A DNA stretch of 64,000 nucleotides from NCBI GenBank assembly GCA_030524635.1, contig JAUNGG010000001.1:113734-177733 (forward strand), written 5' to 3'. Below the pieces are notes generated by a model. That model was not told where the DNA came from, ran no database searches, and was given only the letters and a program-made list of their open reading frames with translations. This stretch comes from Lachnospiraceae bacterium. Its GTDB lineage: Bacteria > Bacillota > Clostridia > Lachnospirales > Lachnospiraceae. This document shows positions 18,585 to 27,996 of the stretch, one piece after another. Within the stretch, counting starts at the first letter, position 1, and every line of letters begins with the position of its first letter. Made by a program: the position numbers and the translations under genes.

Positions 18585-18755
18585 ATGGGACCGTTTGACT
18601 ATGAGGTGGTACAGATCGAGGGCGATTACGCTCACCTTAGAAATTTAACTCAGGAGGAGCCAGAGCTTAAGCTGGTAGCGCGGGCGTTGCTGCCTGGGGA
18701 GATCACGGAGGGGTGCCGGCTGCATTATGAGCTTTTTGAGTACACCATGGTGTAG
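18585..18755 (+). CDS. Small conserved-looking protein (56 aa)
   Basis: A 56-codon frame starts at ATG 18585 behind AAAGGAG (18570-18576). The product is acidic, with VVQIEGDYAHLRNL followed by a PGEITEGCRLHYE turn. This pattern suggests a small beta-rich fold like that of DUF3006-type proteins, but the match is weak. No membrane segment or cysteine motif is seen. It lies 81 bases after comF on the same strand and could be cotranscribed. Confidence 0.6.
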   Translation: MGPFDYEVVQIEGDYAHLRNLTQEEPELKLVARALLPGEITEGCRLHYELFEYTMV

Positions 18756-18867
18756 GCAGGCGATATCCAATCAAAAATGTCGGCTGACAGGAAAGCCATA
18801 TACCCATATAAGACAAAAGGGATCAAAGGGATCAGGAAGAGATTAGAGGACAGAAAGGATACCGCAG

Positions 18868-19365
18868 ATGAAGATTACCATTCGCACCGCCCAGGAGCGG
18901 GATTTGGAGAAATTGTTGGACATTTATAATTATGAGGTGCTCCACGGGACGGCAACCTTTGACATTCACCCAAAGACGTTGGAGGAACGGAAGACGTGGT
19001 TTTTGGCGCACAACATAGATAATCATCCTTTAATTGTGGCGGAGCTGGACGGAGTAGTAGCAGGATATGCCAGTCTGTCGCCGTACCGGGAGAAGGAGGC
19101 GTATGCCGCTACAGTAGAGCTGTCGGTTTATGTGGCGGAGGACTGCCGGGGACGGGGTGTGGCATCTGCTTTGATTGAAACAATCCTTCAGATGGCAAAG
19201 GAACGGGAGGATATCCATACGGTGATTTCTGTTATCACCTCCGGCAATGAGGCCAGCGTCCGTCTCCATGAAAAGTTTGATTTTACCTACTGCGGAACCA
19301 TGATTGAGGTGGGGGAAAAGTTTGGGAAAAAGCTGGGGATCGTGAATTATCAGTTGATGGTGTAA
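18868..19365 (+). CDS. GNAT N-acetyltransferase, phosphinothricin acetyltransferase-like
   Basis: The 165-residue protein has the GNAT fold: ITIRTAQERDLEKLLDIYN at the N-terminus, the acetyl-CoA pyrophosphate loop CRGRGVASALIE (about 90-101) and SVRLHEKFDFTYCGTM near the end. It resembles the PAT/Bar subgroup, whose chromosomal members acetylate methionine derivatives or similar small amines. Actual substrate is unknown. AAAGGA precedes the ATG. Confidence 0.9.
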   Translation: MKITIRTAQERDLEKLLDIYNYEVLHGTATFDIHPKTLEERKTWFLAHNIDNHPLIVAELDGVVAGYASLSPYREKEAYAATVELSVYVAEDCRGRGVASALIETILQMAKEREDIHTVISVITSGNEASVRLHEKFDFTYCGTMIEVGEKFGKKLGIVNYQLMV

Positions 19366-19421
19366 TGGCATCTGACTGAAAACAGACCACGATTATCAGA
19401 TGGCGGCAGAAAGTATGTCAA

Positions 19422-19468
19422 CAGCGCCCGGAAGAATCAGTCGTAACAATTGGTTCTTCCGGGCGCTG
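19422..19468. terminator. Hairpin between convergent genes, probable bidirectional terminator
   Basis: CAGCGCCCGGAAGAA (19422-19436) is complementary to TTCTTCCGGGCGCTG (about 19454-19468). It lies between the GNAT gene and the convergent histidine kinase gene; there is no long T-run. Confidence 0.55.
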
Positions 19469-19484
19469 CTTATAGTGGTGCGGG

Positions 19485-21281
19485 CTAGATAAATACAGGC
19501 AGGATCAGCGTGATTGCAGTTCCATGCTGATATTTGCTGCGGATTCGGATAGAGGCTTTGTCTCCGTATACCAAAGTAAGGCGCTTCCAGGTGTTGGAAA
19601 GCCCAATGTGCTGATAGGGAGTGCCATCATCCAGAACGTGGGAGAGAAGTTCTTCTTTTTGCTGAGGAGTCATACCGATTCCGGTGTCGATGATGTGAAG
19701 GTACATCAACTTCTCCTTCTGATAGATTTTGATTTTAAGAAGACATTCTTTCGCAGATGGAGCGATTCCGTGATGAATGGCATTTTCCAAGAGAGGCTGC
19801 ATTAATAACTTAATGACAGGGATTGGAAGAATGTCCGAGTCATACTCCCAGATGATGTGAAATTTATCCTTGTAGCGGAATTTCTGGATATACAGGTAAG
19901 CCTTGGAATAGGCGATCTCATTTTCCAAGGAAACCCGTTCATTGGGATTAGATAAGGTGTAGTGCATGATGTCGGACAGATTTTCAATCAGCACAGAAAC
20001 ATCATTAGGTCCGCCTGTCAGCTGGAAGGATTTTAAGTGGATGGTTTCCAATGTATTAAACAGAAAATGTGGATTAATCTGCGACTGTAGCGCCACCAGC
20101 TCCAGGGTCTTCGCCCGGTAAATTTTTTCAGAGAGCTGGACTGATAAGTATTCTTGTTTGATAAAGGTGGAAATCAGGTTTGTAATGATATAGCTCTGTT
20201 CATCGTTGGAAGCAACCGGAAGATCAGGGAGAGGCTCACCATTTTGGGCGGCATGAAAGATATCCATGATCGTTTGGATGTTCTGGGAAATGCTTCCGCT
20301 GTTGGCGGCTGCCAGTCCCAGAGATGCTAGGATGGACAATGCAACCAGGATTCCTGTGATAAAGAGCAGCTTTGCAGGAACTGCATAGAGCTGGCGGTCT
20401 GGAATAATGGATGCATAGAGGAAAGGCGCATTCCCATCTTTTAAGATAGAAATGGTATAGCCGCTTTTTTTTATGTGGATTTGGTTTCCATCAGAGGGCT
20501 GCTGGCGGAAGCTGGAGGGAAAGGCTTCAATCAGCGTTTCCAGCATTTGCAGTTTTCCGGTATCTGTTTCCATGTCTGAGCTGGCCAGCAGAGTCCAGTC
20601 TTCCGTAAACAGATAGAGCTGCTGTTGGGAGAAGGTAAGCTGCTGCTTCAGATAGTCGTTGATCAGGGCAGGAGTTACATTGATAATGGCAGCGCCCTTG
20701 GAGGTCTGGTAATCCAGCGTCATGATTTTCTGATAAATGGTGATGACCGGGATAGATGCTTTATCAGAGAGATTTTGCATGCGAGGTTGGATCCAGCAGG
20801 TGCGGGTCCGATCCATGATGAAGGCTGAATAGTCCTTCAGCCAATCAGTATCCTCCATATATTTCAGACGGGTAAGTCCTTTATTGGAAACCAGAAGATT
20901 TCCATAATCGTTGGGCCAGTAGAGGTATACAGACGCAACATATGGATTGGTGTTTACAAAGGTATTTAAGATGGAAGAAAAGATAGGGTATTTGATTGCA
21001 TTATGGTAATCCAGCTCTTTTTCCTTTAGGATATGCTTCAAGGAAAATCCGGAAAAGGAATCGGGATTAAACGTTGTTTCTATAGTGGTTCCGGCGGAAA
21101 GGATCTGATTCATTAACTGCCTGGACTGCTCTAAAGATTTGAAGGCGGAATCAGACGCGGTCTGGCGGATGTCGTAGCAGGTCAGGTGAAAGGCCAGAGT
21201 ACCTAACAGAATGATGGGAACGGAGCTGATAAAAAGCTGCCTTAAAAAATATTTCATAAAGGTTTTAGAAGGGTGTTTCAT
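19485..21281 (-). CDS. YesM-type sensor histidine kinase
   Basis: The 598-residue membrane kinase has two transmembrane segments (about 13-33 and 300-322) around an extracellular sensor domain. The His_kinase motif SQINPHFLFNTLETIHL (about 405) and the ATPase motifs LLENAIHHG and DTGIGMT follow. These kinases sense sugars, usually with a cognate binding protein, and phosphorylate an AraC-type regulator. Its gene overlaps that regulator by four bases and the pair faces the sugar ABC operon, so it probably senses the same disaccharide. Confidence 0.94.
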   Translation of the reverse strand: MKHPSKTFMKYFLRQLFISSVPIILLGTLAFHLTCYDIRQTASDSAFKSLEQSRQLMNQILSAGTTIETTFNPDSFSGFSLKHILKEKELDYHNAIKYPIFSSILNTFVNTNPYVASVYLYWPNDYGNLLVSNKGLTRLKYMEDTDWLKDYSAFIMDRTRTCWIQPRMQNLSDKASIPVITIYQKIMTLDYQTSKGAAIINVTPALINDYLKQQLTFSQQQLYLFTEDWTLLASSDMETDTGKLQMLETLIEAFPSSFRQQPSDGNQIHIKKSGYTISILKDGNAPFLYASIIPDRQLYAVPAKLLFITGILVALSILASLGLAAANSGSISQNIQTIMDIFHAAQNGEPLPDLPVASNDEQSYIITNLISTFIKQEYLSVQLSEKIYRAKTLELVALQSQINPHFLFNTLETIHLKSFQLTGGPNDVSVLIENLSDIMHYTLSNPNERVSLENEIAYSKAYLYIQKFRYKDKFHIIWEYDSDILPIPVIKLLMQPLLENAIHHGIAPSAKECLLKIKIYQKEKLMYLHIIDTGIGMTPQQKEELLSHVLDDGTPYQHIGLSNTWKRLTLVYGDKASIRIRSKYQHGTAITLILPVFI

Positions 21282-22036
21282 GTAGAAGAAGATTCTCCTT
21301 TCGTCAGTCCATTAGTCCGGTATTCGCTTGGGGTAATGCCGTAGTATTGCTTAAAGGTTCTGGCGAAGTTTTTCGGGTTGGAGTATCCCACGGCTTCACT
21401 GATCTCATAAATCCGGCAGTTATAGTCATTTAAAAGTTCTACGGCCTTTTTCATTCGGCACTCCGTTACATAATCTGCAAAATTAATCCCGGTTTTCTGC
21501 TTAAACAGCTTGCTGATATAGAAGGGATTCATATATATTTCCTTAGATACGGATTCCAGGGTCACATTGGCCAGATGCTCATTTACAATCCGCTTAATGG
21601 CATTGATAATGTCAGCCGGTTCTTTTTTCTCAGGAGTTTCCGTGGTTCCGTACTCCATGTCCAGTTCATGCCGGATGTTTCCGAATACCTCGGAAATCTG
21701 TTCAAACCGGGTAGGTTTTAAAACATAGTCGAAGGCGCGGTAACGGAGAGCCTGCTGGATATATTCAAAATCCTTATGGCCGGTTAAAAATACAACTTTG
21801 ATATTTAATTTCCGGGCATAAAGTTCCTTTGCAAGCTCCAGACCATCCATGATCGGCATGCGGATATCACAGAGAATGGCATGGACTGTGTGTGCAGTAA
21901 TAAAGTCTAAGGCTTCTTTTCCGTTCTGGCATTGTCCTGCTACGACAAATCCAATGGTGTTCCAAGGAATGTAATTCGCCAGGCCGGTTCTGATCTCATA
22001 TTCATCATCGACAATCAATAATTGGTAATTCATCAA
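21278..22036 (-). CDS. YesN-type response regulator with AraC DNA-binding domain
   Basis: The 252-residue protein has a receiver domain (about 1-120; the phosphoacceptor Asp is in LCDIRMPIMDG) and two AraC-type helix-turn-helix motifs at the C-terminus (about 150-245, with CRIYEISEAVGYSNPKNFAR and FKQYYGITPSEYR). It is the partner of the kinase encoded downstream. The three direct repeats at 22198-22252 in front of the divergent sugar operon are its likely binding sites. Confidence 0.95.
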   Translation of the reverse strand: MMNYQLLIVDDEYEIRTGLANYIPWNTIGFVVAGQCQNGKEALDFITAHTVHAILCDIRMPIMDGLELAKELYARKLNIKVVFLTGHKDFEYIQQALRYRAFDYVLKPTRFEQISEVFGNIRHELDMEYGTTETPEKKEPADIINAIKRIVNEHLANVTLESVSKEIYMNPFYISKLFKQKTGINFADYVTECRMKKAVELLNDYNCRIYEISEAVGYSNPKNFARTFKQYYGITPSEYRTNGLTKGESSST

Positions 22037-22197
22037 AAGTCCTCTTTTCCATGGTAATTCACAGATATTAAACCGTTATGTGCAGTTTTATGCTGCTGCA
22101 AAGGTATCCGAACAACAATGTTCTTTTAATTGGTAATAGTATACAATGCGTCAGACGAAAAATCAAAGGGATATGGTATTTTTATAATGAAGATGAC

Positions 22198-22252
22198 AAA
22201 AAATGATACAATTATCAAAAAATGATACTACAAAATACACAAAAAATGATAC
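22198..22252 (+). promoter_or_regulatory. Three direct repeats, candidate YesN binding sites
   Basis: AAAAAATGATAC occurs three times exactly, at 22198-22209, 22217-22228 and 22241-22252, spaced 19 and 24 bases. Spaced direct repeats upstream of the -35 element suit activation by an AraC-type dimer. The rest of the 365-base gap (22037-22401) holds only the promoter that follows and A/T-rich sequence. Confidence 0.6.
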
Positions 22253-22275
22253 AGATTCGCAAATCAGATACCTGT

Positions 22276-22303
22276 TTGAAAAAAGTGCTTTGTGTTACAC
22301 TAT
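22276..22303 (+). promoter_or_regulatory. Promoter of the sugar ABC operon (weak, activator type)
   Basis: TTGAAA (22276-22281) is 16 bases from CACTAT (22298-22303). The poor -10 element fits an activator-dependent promoter, and the closest repeat ends about 24 bases upstream of the -35. Confidence 0.45.
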
Positions 22304-22401
22304 AGCCATAAAACATTTTGGCCGAAATGATAATAAAGATACGAGGTAACAGTTAGAGTACCGAACAATTACGATGTAAGGAAATAGGAGGAAGGTAGAA
22401 C

Positions 22402-23763
22402 ATGAAGTGTTTGAAAAAGGAAATTGCTTTGCTGACGGCAGTGGGTATGATTGCCGGAACCGCAGCGGGCTGCGGCAGCGGAAGCAGCGCAGGAGATGGA
22501 AATGCCCAGAAAAATGGACAGAGTCAGGCTGTAGTTCAAACGGAAACAGGAGCTTCAGGCGACAAGGTAGTGCTTCGCTTTGCATGGTGGGGTGGTGAGG
22601 AACGGCATAATGCTACTCTGGCAGCTATTGAGAAGTATGAGGAGCTAAATCCAAATGTTACCATCGAGCCTGAGTACGGCGGATTTGACGGATATCAACA
22701 AAAACTGATTACTCAGCTATCGGGAAATAGCGCCGCTGATATCATCCAGATTGACCAGCCGTGGCTGGCTGATATTAACAAGCAGGGCGATTTGCTTATG
22801 GATTTAAGTACCGTAGATGCCATTGATCTGAGCCAGTTTGATGAAACATTTTTAAAGAACTGTCTGGAGTTTAATGGAAAGACAGTTGGTTTGCCTACTG
22901 GAATGAATACAAACGTATTCTTATACAATAAGAGTGTGCTGGAGGATGACCGGTTTGGTGCAGATCAGACTCTTTCCTGGCAGGAACTGATGGAAATCGG
23001 AATGGAGATGCATACCCAGGATCCAGATTTCTACTTGCTGAATGTGGAACAGACGATCCTAAACCTGATGCTTCATTCTTATCTGAATCAGAAAACCGGA
23101 GAGTACATTTTCAACAATGATTATGAGAGAACTTTTACGGAAGAGCAGCTTGCAGAGGGCTTCCAGATGATTGTGGATTGGATTGACAACGGTGTGATCG
23201 AGCCGGCAGAGGTAAACGGCATCTATGTAAATCGCTGGTATGAAAATCCAAAGTGGATTGATGGAAAGCTGGGAATCTGTCAGGTATGGTTATCCTCCCA
23301 GTCTACTGCTACGGTTGACGGCGCCATCGATGTAGGTGTAATGCCTATGGTAAGGGATGCTGACGGCGTTGGAAGCGGTGTTATGATCCGTCCCTCTCAG
23401 GTTTACTCCATTCCAAGTTCCACCAAGTACCCAGAAGAAGCAACCAGGTTCTTAAACTGGCTGGTAAATGACCCGGAGGCAGCCGCTATCCTAAAGGATA
23501 CCAGAGGTGTTCCTGCATCGGCAGCGGCCAGAGAGGTTCTGTTGGATATGGGCATCTTAAGCGAGGAGAATAACAGCGTGGTAGAGAATGCCATGGCTGC
23601 CGGCGCCATGACCATTCCAAACCTGCCTACCGGAGATATGGAACAGATGTGGCTGGATGCGATCCAGGAGGTGGAGTATAAGGTTGCATCTCCGGCAGAT
23701 AAGGCTAAGGAACTGGTGACGGATTTTGATGAGCTGCTGGAAGAATTAAAAAGCAATCAGTAA
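22402..23763 (+). CDS. Sugar ABC transporter substrate-binding lipoprotein
   Basis: The 453-residue protein has a lipoprotein signal ending in TAAGC (Cys24), a Gly/Ser-rich linker and a family 1 solute-binding fold (VLRFAWWGGEERHNATL, PNVTIEPEYGGFDGYQQKL). It would capture an oligosaccharide outside the membrane and deliver it to the two permeases encoded next. The linked GH65 phosphorylase suggests an alpha-linked glucose disaccharide such as kojibiose, nigerose, maltose or trehalose. No ATPase gene is in the operon, so it must share a housekeeping MsmK/MalK-type ATPase. Confidence 0.95.
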   Translation: MKCLKKEIALLTAVGMIAGTAAGCGSGSSAGDGNAQKNGQSQAVVQTETGASGDKVVLRFAWWGGEERHNATLAAIEKYEELNPNVTIEPEYGGFDGYQQKLITQLSGNSAADIIQIDQPWLADINKQGDLLMDLSTVDAIDLSQFDETFLKNCLEFNGKTVGLPTGMNTNVFLYNKSVLEDDRFGADQTLSWQELMEIGMEMHTQDPDFYLLNVEQTILNLMLHSYLNQKTGEYIFNNDYERTFTEEQLAEGFQMIVDWIDNGVIEPAEVNGIYVNRWYENPKWIDGKLGICQVWLSSQSTATVDGAIDVGVMPMVRDADGVGSGVMIRPSQVYSIPSSTKYPEEATRFLNWLVNDPEAAAILKDTRGVPASAAAREVLLDMGILSEENNSVVENAMAAGAMTIPNLPTGDMEQMWLDAIQEVEYKVASPADKAKELVTDFDELLEELKSNQ

Positions 23764-23827
23764 CTGATATAAAATGATGCTGTAAGGAAAACAGCAGGTT
23801 CGACACTGTTGATCAGAGGATTGAAAT

Positions 23828-23886
23828 TGAAAAATAGCTATTGCAGACCGCAGAAGCTTACTTCTGTATGCGGTAGCTATTTTTTG
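23828..23886 (+). terminator. Attenuator-like hairpin between the binding protein and permease genes
   Basis: AAAAATAGCTA and TAGCTATTTTTT enclose an inner stem of ACCGCA/TGCGGT and GAAG/CTTC, ending in six Ts. A partial terminator here would give more binding protein than permease. Confidence 0.65.
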
Positions 23887-23915
23887 TACCCTTTTTTCGA
23901 AAATGAGGAGTGTGT

Positions 23916-24818
23916 ATGATGAAAAGCAATAAGAAAAAGACTCTTTCAAACTGGATCGGGCTGGCCTATGTGGCTCCATGGCTGATCGGTTTCCTGGTAT
24001 TTACCCTGTATCCGATCGCTTCCTCAATCTATTATTCTTTTACCGATTTTTCCATTACCAGCGCACCAGTATGGATCGGATTGAAAAATTATATTGAGAT
24101 TTTTACCAAGGACAAGCTTGCTCTTCCATCTCTTGCAATCACTTTTAAATATGTGTTGTTATCCGTTCCCACAAAGCTGGTATTTGCATTGTTTGTTGCT
24201 ATGATCTTAAATACCAATATGAAAGGTGTGAATTTCTATCGCACTGTATATTATCTGCCGTCGATCTTGGGCGGAAGCGTGGCTATCGCAGTACTGTGGC
24301 GTTTTTTGTTCCGCCGGGATGGTATTGTAAACCTGATTTTGCAGAGCATTGGCCTTCCTTATGTAGACTGGATCGGAAGCCCGAAATTTGCCCTTGGAAC
24401 AGTAGCTTTGCTGGCTGTATGGCAGTTTGGTTCTTCTATGGTATTGTTCTTATCTGGATTAAAGCAGGTTCCTCAGGAGTTGTACGAGGCGGCAAGGGTG
24501 GATGGTGCAAGTCGGGCACGGCAGTTTTTTTCTATCACGCTGCCTATGATTACGCCGGTTGTTTCCTTTAATGTAATCATGCAGCTGATCAATGGCTTCC
24601 AGGAATTTACTGGTCCTTACGTGGTAACCAGCGGCGGCCCCTTAAATTCTACTTATGTGTTTGCGATTCATCTGTATAACAGCGCGTTTAAGTATTTTAG
24701 GACTGGTTACGCCTCTGCACTATCCTGGATTCTGTTTATGGCGATTATGGTATTTACGGTGATTCTATTTAAATTTTTTGACCGGTTTACCTATTATGAG
24801 GATGGAGGAAAGTTCTGA
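23916..24818 (+). CDS. Sugar ABC transporter permease, MalF-like
   Basis: The protein of about 300 residues has six predicted membrane segments and the EAA loop ELYEAARVDGASRARQFFSITLPMI (about 200) that contacts the ATPase. The N-terminus LSNWIGLAYVAPWLIGFLVFTLYP is typical of the MalF-type subunit. GAGGAG at 23906-23910 serves ATG 23916 or the adjacent ATG 23919; an upstream GTG at 23910 is less likely. It shares one base with the next gene. Confidence 0.95.
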   Translation: MMKSNKKKTLSNWIGLAYVAPWLIGFLVFTLYPIASSIYYSFTDFSITSAPVWIGLKNYIEIFTKDKLALPSLAITFKYVLLSVPTKLVFALFVAMILNTNMKGVNFYRTVYYLPSILGGSVAIAVLWRFLFRRDGIVNLILQSIGLPYVDWIGSPKFALGTVALLAVWQFGSSMVLFLSGLKQVPQELYEAARVDGASRARQFFSITLPMITPVVSFNVIMQLINGFQEFTGPYVVTSGGPLNSTYVFAIHLYNSAFKYFRTGYASALSWILFMAIMVFTVILFKFFDRFTYYEDGGKF

Positions 24819-25669
24819 TGAAACAAAAAGCAGGCAGCAAAAAAGTAAAAGCAATTATTATGCAGATTTTTATCATCGCCTTTGGCTTCGTGATGGTGTA
24901 TCCGGTGCTTTGGATGGTATCCTCTGCATTTAAGGAGAACCGGGATATCTTTACAGATATTGGATTGATGCCCACCGTATTTAATTTCAATGCCTTTATT
25001 GATGGCTGGAAAGGTGTGGGGAATGCCAACTTCGGTGTATTTTTCTTAAACAGCTTTAAGATTGTGATTCCGGTGGTGGTGCTGACGCTGGTTTCTGGAA
25101 TGGTGGTTGCGTATGGCTTTGCCCGATTTCAGTTTCCAGGAAAAAAGATCATGTTTTCTATTATGATCGCCACTTTGATGCTTCCTACATCCGTTCTGAC
25201 GATTCCTACTTATGTTATGTTTTCCAAGGTAGGCTGGGTTAATACGTATCTGCCGTTTATCGTTCCGGCAGCCTTTTCTACCAGCGCATTCTTTGTGTAC
25301 ATGCTGGTGCAGTTTGTCCGGGGAATTCCTAAAGAACTGGATGAGGCAGCTAAGATCGATGGCTGCAATTCCTTCCAGATTTTAACTATGGTTATCGTGC
25401 CTCTGTGCAAGCCGGCCATCTTCTCCGCGGGAATCTTCCGTTTTATGTGGACCTGGAATGATTTCTTTGGAAATTTAATTTATATCAACACCGTTACCAA
25501 GTATCCCATTTCACTGGGACTTCGTATGGCTATCGACAATACAGCCGGAAGCGTAAACTGGAGCAGCATAATGGCAATGTCTGTGCTTTCTATCCTGCCG
25601 CCGGTGATCCTGTTTTTTGTGGCACAGGATTATTTCGTCGAAGGTATTGCAACGACTGGTATTAAGTGA
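24818..25669 (+). CDS. Sugar ABC transporter permease, MalG-like
   Basis: The 283-residue protein has six membrane segments and the EAA loop ELDEAAKIDGCNSFQILTM (about 185) of the second permease subunit. It ends in the standard QDYFVEGIATTGIK. Its ATG overlaps the preceding stop codon. With the MalF-like protein it forms the channel of the importer. Confidence 0.95.
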   Translation: MKQKAGSKKVKAIIMQIFIIAFGFVMVYPVLWMVSSAFKENRDIFTDIGLMPTVFNFNAFIDGWKGVGNANFGVFFLNSFKIVIPVVVLTLVSGMVVAYGFARFQFPGKKIMFSIMIATLMLPTSVLTIPTYVMFSKVGWVNTYLPFIVPAAFSTSAFFVYMLVQFVRGIPKELDEAAKIDGCNSFQILTMVIVPLCKPAIFSAGIFRFMWTWNDFFGNLIYINTVTKYPISLGLRMAIDNTAGSVNWSSIMAMSVLSILPPVILFFVAQDYFVEGIATTGIK

Positions 25670-25680
25670 TGGAGGAAATT

Positions 25681-27996
25681 ATGAATCAGGGATTTGTATT
25701 TCGAAAGGATGGCTTTACCGGAGCAGAGCAGGAGCTTTTGGTCAATGAAACTTTGTTCCACAATGCCAATGGATATTTTGGAGTAAGAGGAAATTTTGAA
25801 GAGCGTTATCCTTCTGACTGCCCCACTGTCAGAGGACAGTATGTAAATGGATTTTATAATTTTTCAGACATGAAGCAGCCGGAGAAGCATTACGGATTCC
25901 CGGAGCAGAAGCAGACTATGGTAAATACCTTTGACACTCAGACCATGGTGCTGACACTGGAAGGAGAGCAGGTGGATTTATTCCAAGGAACGGTGCTGGA
26001 ATTCAGCCGGATTCTGGATATGAAGAAGGGGACTACGGTAAGACGGTTTGTGTGGGAATCCCCTAAGGGACGTCAGGCAGAGATTTGTATTACTCGTATG
26101 GCATCCTTTCAGCTTCTTCCGCTGTTTACCATTGAGTATCAAATCACACCATTGAACTTTTCCGGCACAGCTGTAATGGAGTCGGTTCACTCCGGGGATG
26201 TGTCCAACTATTTTAATCCGAAGGATTCCAGAGTGGCCGGAGAAAAGATTATTCATTTGAGAGTGGCAGATTTAGAGAGCACGGAGGAAGGCTTCAGCCT
26301 GATTCGGTCAGAAACCTTAAGATCCGGCCTGGATATTGCCAGTGTTGTGGTACACAAGGTGTATGCGGAAACAGGGGAGCTGGGCTGTCCGAATGGATAT
26401 GTAAGAGAAAGACGAATCGGCGATAAGGATATTGTGGAAACACTGACCATCCCGGTAGAGGAACGGAAAGCGGTTACCATTGTTAAGTATACTGTAACCT
26501 GTGATTCTATCCGTTATGAGAATGTAAAAGAGGCAGCACGGAAATGGATGATCACAAGTGTGGATAAGCCGTTAAATTACTGGTATCAGTGTCAGGCAGA
26601 TTACCTGGAGAAATTCTGGGAAAAAGCAAAGATCGAGATTACGGGAGATGAGGAACTGAATCTGTCTCTTCATTATAATCTATATCAGCTTCTCCAGTCT
26701 GTTGGAAAGGATGAGTACTGCAACATTGGGGCAAAGGGCCTGAGCGGAGAAGGGTATGAGGGACATTATTTCTGGGATACAGAGATGTACATAGTTCCAT
26801 TCTTTTCTTTAACTCAGCCAGAGGTCGCCAGAAATCTACTGTCCTATCGTCATCATATCTTGGATCGGGCGAGAGCCAATGCAAGAGTGATGGGATATCC
26901 AAAGGGCGCTCTCTATCCATGGAGAACCATTAATGGAGATGAGTGCTCTGGATACTATCCTTCCGGAAGTGCCCAGTACCATATTAACGGAGATATTGCT
27001 TACGCGGTGGTACAGTACTATCTGATCACCGGAGATTGGAATTTTATCGTTTCCAAAGGAGCAGAGATTGTGATGGAAACGGCCAGAATGTGGTATGATC
27101 TGGGCAATTTTTATCAGGGAACCTTCCAGCTTCATGATTTGACTGGGCCTGATGAATATAGCTGTGTGGTCAATAACAACTATTATACCAATCTGACAGC
27201 ACAGCACAATATGGCCTGGGCAGCCCAATTCTACCACATGTTAAAGGAGCAAGGGCAGTTAGCTGCTTTAGAGGAAAAGATCGGTATTGAGGAGGCCGAG
27301 GTGGAGGGATTTGAGGAGGCAGCAGAGAAGATGCTGCTGCTGTATGATGAAAAGTTAGATATCAACCCCCAGGATGATAGCTTCCTTTCCAAAAAGGAAT
27401 GGGATTTCAATCAGGAGAAAAAGACCAATGGACCTATTATGCAGTGGAATCATCTGTACCGTCTGTATCGGTATCAGGTATGCAAGCAGGCAGATACTGT
27501 TCTGGCCCATATGATCTTCGAGGATGCACAGAAGCTGAGTACCATGAAAAATTCCTTTGATTATTATGAAAAACGAACTACCCATGATTCTTCCCTGTCC
27601 AGATGTATCTTCGGAATCGTTGCATCTAAATTGGGAATGAAGGAAAAGGCATATGAGTATTTTGACTTTTCTTCAAAGCTGGATATTCTGGATTCCCAGC
27701 ATAATACCAAGGATGGAATCCATACTGCCAATATGGGGGGAACGTATATGGGGATTGTTTATGGTTTCCTGGGGCTGCGAGTAAAGAAAAGAGGCTTCTT
27801 CTTTATGCCGTCTATTCCAGAACAATGGAATTCCTATCAGCTTCGTCTGCAGCTTAAGGGAAGCCTGATTGAGGTTACGGTAACAAAAGACAGCTGCAGA
27901 TTCCAGCTGCTTCAGGGAGAACAAATAACCATTTTTGTTTACGGCAGAGAGTATCCGGCTGTATCCGAATTAACAATCGCTTTGGAGGAATGGTAA
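25681..27996 (+). CDS. GH65 disaccharide phosphorylase (kojibiose/nigerose/maltose phosphorylase type)
   Basis: The 771-residue enzyme would split an alpha-linked glucosyl disaccharide with phosphate, giving beta-glucose 1-phosphate. Family features are the N-terminal NETLFHNANGYFGVRGNFEE, the catalytic-barrel segment GHYFWDTEMY and the general acid Glu492 in TGPDEY. Length is typical (about 750-790). The beta-phosphoglucomutase gene follows with a one-base stop/start overlap, completing the route. Substrate specificity among the GH65 phosphorylases cannot be read by eye. Start ATG 25681 has GGAGG at 25671-25675; earlier in-frame GTG/ATG codons at 25666 and 25669 overlap the permease. Confidence 0.93.
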   Translation: MNQGFVFRKDGFTGAEQELLVNETLFHNANGYFGVRGNFEERYPSDCPTVRGQYVNGFYNFSDMKQPEKHYGFPEQKQTMVNTFDTQTMVLTLEGEQVDLFQGTVLEFSRILDMKKGTTVRRFVWESPKGRQAEICITRMASFQLLPLFTIEYQITPLNFSGTAVMESVHSGDVSNYFNPKDSRVAGEKIIHLRVADLESTEEGFSLIRSETLRSGLDIASVVVHKVYAETGELGCPNGYVRERRIGDKDIVETLTIPVEERKAVTIVKYTVTCDSIRYENVKEAARKWMITSVDKPLNYWYQCQADYLEKFWEKAKIEITGDEELNLSLHYNLYQLLQSVGKDEYCNIGAKGLSGEGYEGHYFWDTEMYIVPFFSLTQPEVARNLLSYRHHILDRARANARVMGYPKGALYPWRTINGDECSGYYPSGSAQYHINGDIAYAVVQYYLITGDWNFIVSKGAEIVMETARMWYDLGNFYQGTFQLHDLTGPDEYSCVVNNNYYTNLTAQHNMAWAAQFYHMLKEQGQLAALEEKIGIEEAEVEGFEEAAEKMLLLYDEKLDINPQDDSFLSKKEWDFNQEKKTNGPIMQWNHLYRLYRYQVCKQADTVLAHMIFEDAQKLSTMKNSFDYYEKRTTHDSSLSRCIFGIVASKLGMKEKAYEYFDFSSKLDILDSQHNTKDGIHTANMGGTYMGIVYGFLGLRVKKRGFFFMPSIPEQWNSYQLRLQLKGSLIEVTVTKDSCRFQLLQGEQITIFVYGREYPAVSELTIALEEW

